DNA of 62,000 nt, taken from Phoronis australis. Its lineage: Eukaryota > Phoronida > Phoronidae. Of the stretch, positions 57,816-62,000 are shown in pieces. The stretch's first letter is position 1; each line of letters starts with the position of its first letter. The notes below the pieces were generated by a model. The model was not told the origin of the DNA and did not search any database. It saw only the letters and a program-made list of their open reading frames with translations. The position numbers and the translations under genes are program-made. The stretch lies in NCBI GenBank assembly GCA_002633005.1, contig NMRA01000113.1, positions 750,556-812,555 on the forward strand, in the 5' to 3' direction.

Positions 57816-59348
57816 TAAAAATATCAAAATGATTAAATATTACGGTACTCATTAACTTCATAATATCTTAAATGTGGCTAAACTAACAAGGTTATTTAAA
57901 ATAAGATTTAGAGAGCTTCTTCTGATGGGCTTTTGTAATTTTAGCTTTGTCCTTTGACAATGAACAAACGTGTTTTAATACCTGCAATGAAAACATGCAA
58001 CTTGCCTTGTTTTACTGTTCTCTAAATGATTGGAGAGCTGCTCAGTAGTTTTAACCCAGATCTAGGTCACCAATGGCCAGTAATCAGAACTAAAGATTGT
58101 ATCTAATACATCTTGTCACCTTTTGAACAAAACATCTCCATGTAAAATCTCTCCACTTAGGGATGCAATACGGTAGACGAGCGAAATTTTATTTTGATTC
58201 CTATTTTTTCCATAAAGACATGTAGCACCATATTAATGCTTTTCCGTGTTCAAGTTCTGTATCATAGCTGCCACTCGACTATATTATAATAACTCAGGGT
58301 CATTCAAAATTGAAAACATGGAGATTTTGGCAATTCTTTATGACCAAAATCGGTAAGATTATAACGTAGTTAATTGAGGTACTCATATCCGTTCTTTATT
58401 CTCTATCAAGCACAATTAAAATTTGGAAACATAGTGTACTCAGTTACTCGGTATATACAAAAGGTCACTATCCTCTGCTGTACTCCTTTGCCATAACTGA
58501 ATTTTGAACCGCCAAAATCGATGACTCTAACTTCTGATAATTTGCTTTAAATATTTTAATATATAAAAATGCCCTATTTATACCTAACCCACCTAGTCAA
58601 AAAGGACAATATTGTTTTGATATTTGTAAACATCACACACAGATCTCATGGAACAGGTTTTCACTCAAACAATGGCACATGCCTAAATGATTCTGTGAAC
58701 TTAAAAAATCAACCCATGCTGGAGAATGCACCCTATGCCTTGCACCTCATGCCATGTATGGATGGACTGTTTTCCAGTCCAGCTAATTGAAAGAAAAAGT
58801 TCAATGTTCTGCCATGACCTTTTGACTGTTTCCCCAGAGAAGTGATGAAGACAACTACAGCATGTCCTGGTGACTTCATTAACACTGACACATGACAGAA
58901 CATCAACTTTACTAGTAATGGTGCAGCAGTCCCAGTCAGGATAATAACTCAGCTATGGTGACTAAAACGCAATATGCAATTAATGACCAACTGGAGGCCT
59001 GACCTACCATAGTTGACACAACAAGCACCCATAATAGTGCACCTGCGACAATGATGGAAAAATCAATGTCCACTTAAACATCATATTCAGCAAATGGATA
59101 GCATTGGACATTGGATTTAGTACCTTGAACAAGTGAAATAATGAATCAATGATAAACATAGCTCATTGATATTTTAAGTCAGAGATGTTCCGACCAATTT
59201 ATACATTTTAGACTTCTCAAGTAAAAAAAAATGCTAGCCACAGTGACTACAACAAGTTGATGTTCATACGGCAGAACAAACAGCATGTTAAGCACCATAT
59301 CAATCTACCTTCACTGTTTCCAAGAAGTTTTTTGCAATTTCATAAATT
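57816..59348. other. Nothing recognised
   Basis: AT-rich sequence with no repeat family member, no splice-flanked ORF and no RNA gene that I can identify. Confidence 0.5.
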
Positions 59349-59520
59349 TCAGCATGGATATATAAACAGAATTATGAACATGGATAGACTAGGAAACGGT
59401 GGGAAGCAGGTTATAGTTCTCGTCCAGATAGACAGCTCCTCCTGCCTGTGCTGCCTCCTCTTGGCGTGGCTGGAAGACAGGTCACCTCTCTCGTAACCTT
59501 CTGTATATTTCTGTTTGACC
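59349..59520 (-). CDS. Possible exon of unknown minus-strand gene
   Basis: The minus strand reads MVKQKYTEGYERGDLSSSHA, then KRRQHRQEELSIWTRTI. The composition is strongly charged and looks more coding-like than its AT-rich surroundings. There is an AG (CAAACAG) just before KYTEG, and the frame ends in a hydrophobic tail and stop. No family is recognised and no partner exon was found. It might belong to the minus-strand gene at 38-41 kb. Confidence 0.3.
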
Positions 59521-59736
59521 ATATGCACCATTTTGTTGACAAATGAAGATATATCAGGAAAAAATGTCGATTCCTACCCCCAGTGTTCCTTGAGTTAAAA
59601 GGATTTAAAAACATCTAGGCTACACAAGTGTCCGTCTGTACTTGAGAGGTACAGCAACATGACTTTGGTGACTTAGCTAGCGTGAAGTGTTATGTGTAGA
59701 AAATGTTCCAGCGTACATGACATATTAACACCTGCC

Positions 59737-59791
59737 GCCCCTTAATATCCAGAGTGGATGTATCCCCTTAATATCCAGAGTGGATGTATAA
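59737..59791 (+). repeat. 25-bp direct duplication
   Basis: CCCCTTAATATCCAGAGTGG followed by ATGTAT occurs twice back to back. Confidence 0.9.
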
Positions 59792-60715
59792 ACACTGTTA
59801 TGGACATGGATAGTCGGTAAAGAAACACTGGTTCAAACATTAAAGTGCATCTCGCCTCCAACAACCTCGTCATAAACTAGACAACCTGTTCACACACTAT
59901 TTAAAATACTAGCATTTTGTCAGCAGCAAAAACACCAGTAATGTAAACGGTTACAAATCACGACTTTTGCTAACCGTTGGCTTTGCCGTCAGTTTGAGTT
60001 AATCCAAAATGGATGGCATTTTCGTTAGCACGTTTGTAGCCAGGCCACTTACTTCAAAGGGTACCCATGTGCAAGGGTAAAAGCCTGTGTTCATTGTTGC
60101 CTTAATTAATTTACAGCAGAGAGTAAACATGTTTTTGACATCAAAACTTGCTAAAAGGCAACTCAGATGGTGAGCAAACAAACTAACTACTGGCGAAAAT
60201 GACCCAGCATTCGTGTGGACCGCTGTCTTTTTGGCTAAAATGCTAGCGTATTCGATACCGTCACATGTTATCCACTGATGTGAACCTAGTGTAATTCTAA
60301 TCACAGTTCATAGCTGGCAGTTGCTGTGCTTTTCTAACATATAAAGGCAAGCAATGTTCACGCAAAACTGATATTCAACAACATAGGTTGGATTAGAGGG
60401 TTATAACTAAAAGGAAATGTGTGACCATGGCATTATAATACAGACAAGCCATTGTGACAGACATGCATGATGGCTATATGAACATATGATTAATAAAGTC
60501 ACAAAAGCTATGAATGGTCAATAACACATACCTAAGGTAGTCAACAATGCAGTTAAATGTTAAGAACTGAACAGCACAACTGCAGCAAGACAACCACACC
60601 AGTCAGAGTTCCCTGAGGAAATAGTTGATTTATGCAGTTCAGTTCGTTTGCAGACAACCGGTCAATGACCTCAGTCAGCTGAGCCATCCAATCAACAAAA
60701 GTGGGAGGAGCTTAA
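59792..60715. other. Nothing firmly recognised
   Basis: A 101-codon minus-strand ORF (59999-60304) contains a GTAAGT but matches no family. No repeat was seen. Confidence 0.45.
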
Positions 60716-60719
60716 TACA

Positions 60720-62000
60720 CTTAATAATTATATTTATTCAATAACTAGGCCTCCGGCCCTTGTTACAATCAAATCATCAAATACAATAAAGGTAAGTGTC
60801 AAACACTAGAAGTAAACCGAATTCTTCTTCGCTTGAATGCGAAATGAACATATTTACATGTTGACCATATAAGATCTTTTTCCTCCATAGTCATGAGTCT
60901 GTTGAATTTTGTAACACTGGGATTGTTGTAGCTCCATGCAGGCAAATATCGTTTCCTAAGGTCATCGTAGAATGGGCATTCGATAACAAAATGATATTCC
61001 GACTCGACATATGTCCTAACACAGAGAGGGCATAACCTTTCTGTTCTGCTAAGTTTCAAGTGTCTACCCTTTTCAATCATTAGTGCATGCGCTGAACATC
61101 TCAATCTCACCATATCAGATCTAACATTTACATTGTCAATTACATCTAAATAGTTTTCAAAACATATATTTAACTTAAAAGTTCTGTAAGTTTCCAGCTT
61201 AATCGAATTGTTCAAAATATCTTGCCATTTTTGCTGATCAATATCTTTGCATCTTTGTTTAAAAAGTGATATGAAGCTTGTCTCGGAACCTACACCCTGA
61301 TTATACCATGCTTCTCCAAAACCAAACTGAAATAACAATTTCTTAACATCATTAACCCAGCACGGTTTATTAACGTTTTCCGTCATATTGTACTGCCATT
61401 CATAGCAATGATATGTAATTTTTGACTCATCGGTTTTTAATAGTTTTAACCAATATTTCATAATTCTAGGAAGTCGGTAAGCAATCAAGGAGTAACGACC
61501 CATCTCACCTCTAGCAGTCGATGAAACTGCCGTGCTAGGCAAATTTAAAATTTCTTTACAAAATTTTGTGTGGACTATTTCAATACATTCGCAATCATTA
61601 AAACCCCAGATCTCACAGCCATAATGAAGTATCGGCAATATTTTACAATCGAATAATTTTAAACTAACTTTAACAGGGAGTGCATTAAAACCATTGACAT
61701 TTTTTCTCATCAAATTCACTGCCTTAGTAGCCTGTAATGATAGAGTTTTCTGTGCGCAAGACCACGAACCTTTCGTAGTAAACATTAATCCTAGATATTT
61801 GTATGCATTTACAATATTAACAGTATTCCCATCATACGTCCATTTTTCATACGATCGTAACATTCCACCTTTTCTGAAAACAATTATCTTAGTCTTCGAC
61901 ATGTTAACAATCAATTTCCATTTCTGGCTATACTCATATAAAATGTTCAATTTTTTCTGCAGTCCTTTCACACTATAAGAAAATAAAACCAAATCATCAG
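60720..62000 (-). mobile_element. Second LINE, 3' part of ORF2 and 3' UTR, running off the window
   Basis: Minus strand. The window's last bases code for DDLVLFS, the end of the reverse-transcriptase (A/x)DD box. The frame is then open for about 395 codons to a TAG near 60799. Landmarks are NMSKTKIIVFRKGG, YKYLGLMFTTKGSW, ILHYGCEIWGF, EIVHTKFCKEIL, GRYSLIAYRLPRIMKYWLKL and a C-terminal zinc-finger-like CPLCVRTYVESEYHFVIECP. There is no frameshift in the visible part, so this copy may be young. The 3' UTR has GGGCCGGAGGCCTAG followed by an A/T-rich end. Confidence 0.92.
60799..61992 (-). CDS. LINE reverse transcriptase C-terminal region (open frame, partial)
   Basis: This is the coding part of the LINE above. 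KYLG...GSW and NYGCE/HYGCEIWGF-like motifs follow the reverse-transcriptase palm in a group of LINEs common in marine invertebrates. CxxC-x11-H-x4-C near the end is a zinc-knuckle-like motif. It differs clearly from the Tx1/L1-like LINE at 43-50 kb, so two LINE lineages are present. The N-terminal part is outside the window. Confidence 0.9.
   Translation of the reverse strand: MVLFSYSVKGLQKKLNILYEYSQKWKLIVNMSKTKIIVFRKGGMLRSYEKWTYDGNTVNIVNAYKYLGLMFTTKGSWSCAQKTLSLQATKAVNLMRKNVNGFNALPVKVSLKLFDCKILPILHYGCEIWGFNDCECIEIVHTKFCKEILNLPSTAVSSTARGEMGRYSLIAYRLPRIMKYWLKLLKTDESKITYHCYEWQYNMTENVNKPCWVNDVKKLLFQFGFGEAWYNQGVGSETSFISLFKQRCKDIDQQKWQDILNNSIKLETYRTFKLNICFENYLDVIDNVNVRSDMVRLRCSAHALMIEKGRHLKLSRTERLCPLCVRTYVESEYHFVIECPFYDDLRKRYLPAWSYNNPSVTKFNRLMTMEEKDLIWSTCKYVHFAFKRRRIRFTSSV

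Overview
The window is animal nuclear DNA: a low-gene-density, AT-rich, repeat-laden stretch that I read as coming from a marine invertebrate. The phylum cannot be fixed from the sequence alone. The evidence is a split gene with GT-AG introns coding for the metazoan mechanosensitive channel PIEZO, plus non-LTR retrotransposons, MITE-like elements and minisatellites.

Left half (2049-33553, + strand): the last roughly 1,100 codons of one Piezo gene, spread over 22 well-supported exons, one possible 21-nt microexon and two competing terminal exons. Exon phases join without a break from the intracellular coiled-coil region, through the last blade helices, the anchor (PF-x2-E-x6-W motif in exon 20081-20228) and the outer pore helix (20441-20626), to the extracellular cap (20926-27973). 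The gene can then end in either of two intact exons, 31659-31923 (A) or 33295-33553 (B). Both enter in the same phase, and each codes for a complete inner pore helix plus C-terminal pore domain. B is the conventional version. A is about half identical to B, with altered residues at normally conserved pore positions. An alternative-pore Piezo is the most interesting thing in the window.

The Piezo introns are full of repeats. Several minisatellites are built directly on splice sites: a 38-bp array copies the end of exon 26813-26929 with its donor; a 53-bp array starts at the donor of exon 27814-27973; a 28-bp triplication copies an acceptor before that exon; a loose array precedes exon 20926-21033. 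Introns also hold an antisense THAP-like exon (about 22.8-23.0 kb), a recombinase-like remnant (23.6 kb), an antisense retroelement gag-like fragment (30.2-30.5 kb), and long copies of a modular repeat whose modules carry CTCF-like CCACTAGGKGGC motifs.

Middle (35.1-41.2 kb): a LINE zinc-finger fragment, duplicated across a one-base N gap (probable allelic assembly duplication), then the last two coding exons of an unrecognised minus-strand gene (38450-38847 and 40592-41153), oriented tail-to-tail with Piezo. Another copy of the modular repeat lies in its intron.

Right part (42-62 kb): mobile DNA. There are two MITE-like elements (42.0-43.0 kb) and a 5'-truncated, decayed Tx1/L1-like LINE on the minus strand (43139-50519) with a 13-bp target duplication. 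That LINE is split by a DNA transposon (about 45946-49726) with its own terminal inverted repeats and TTT target duplication, which itself contains a foldback element (46389-47078). Dispersed repeats with GAT/GAC microsatellites, a minisatellite split by a LINE tail, and a second LINE running off the window end (to 62000) follow. No tRNA, rRNA, CRISPR array or bacterial-type operon was seen.
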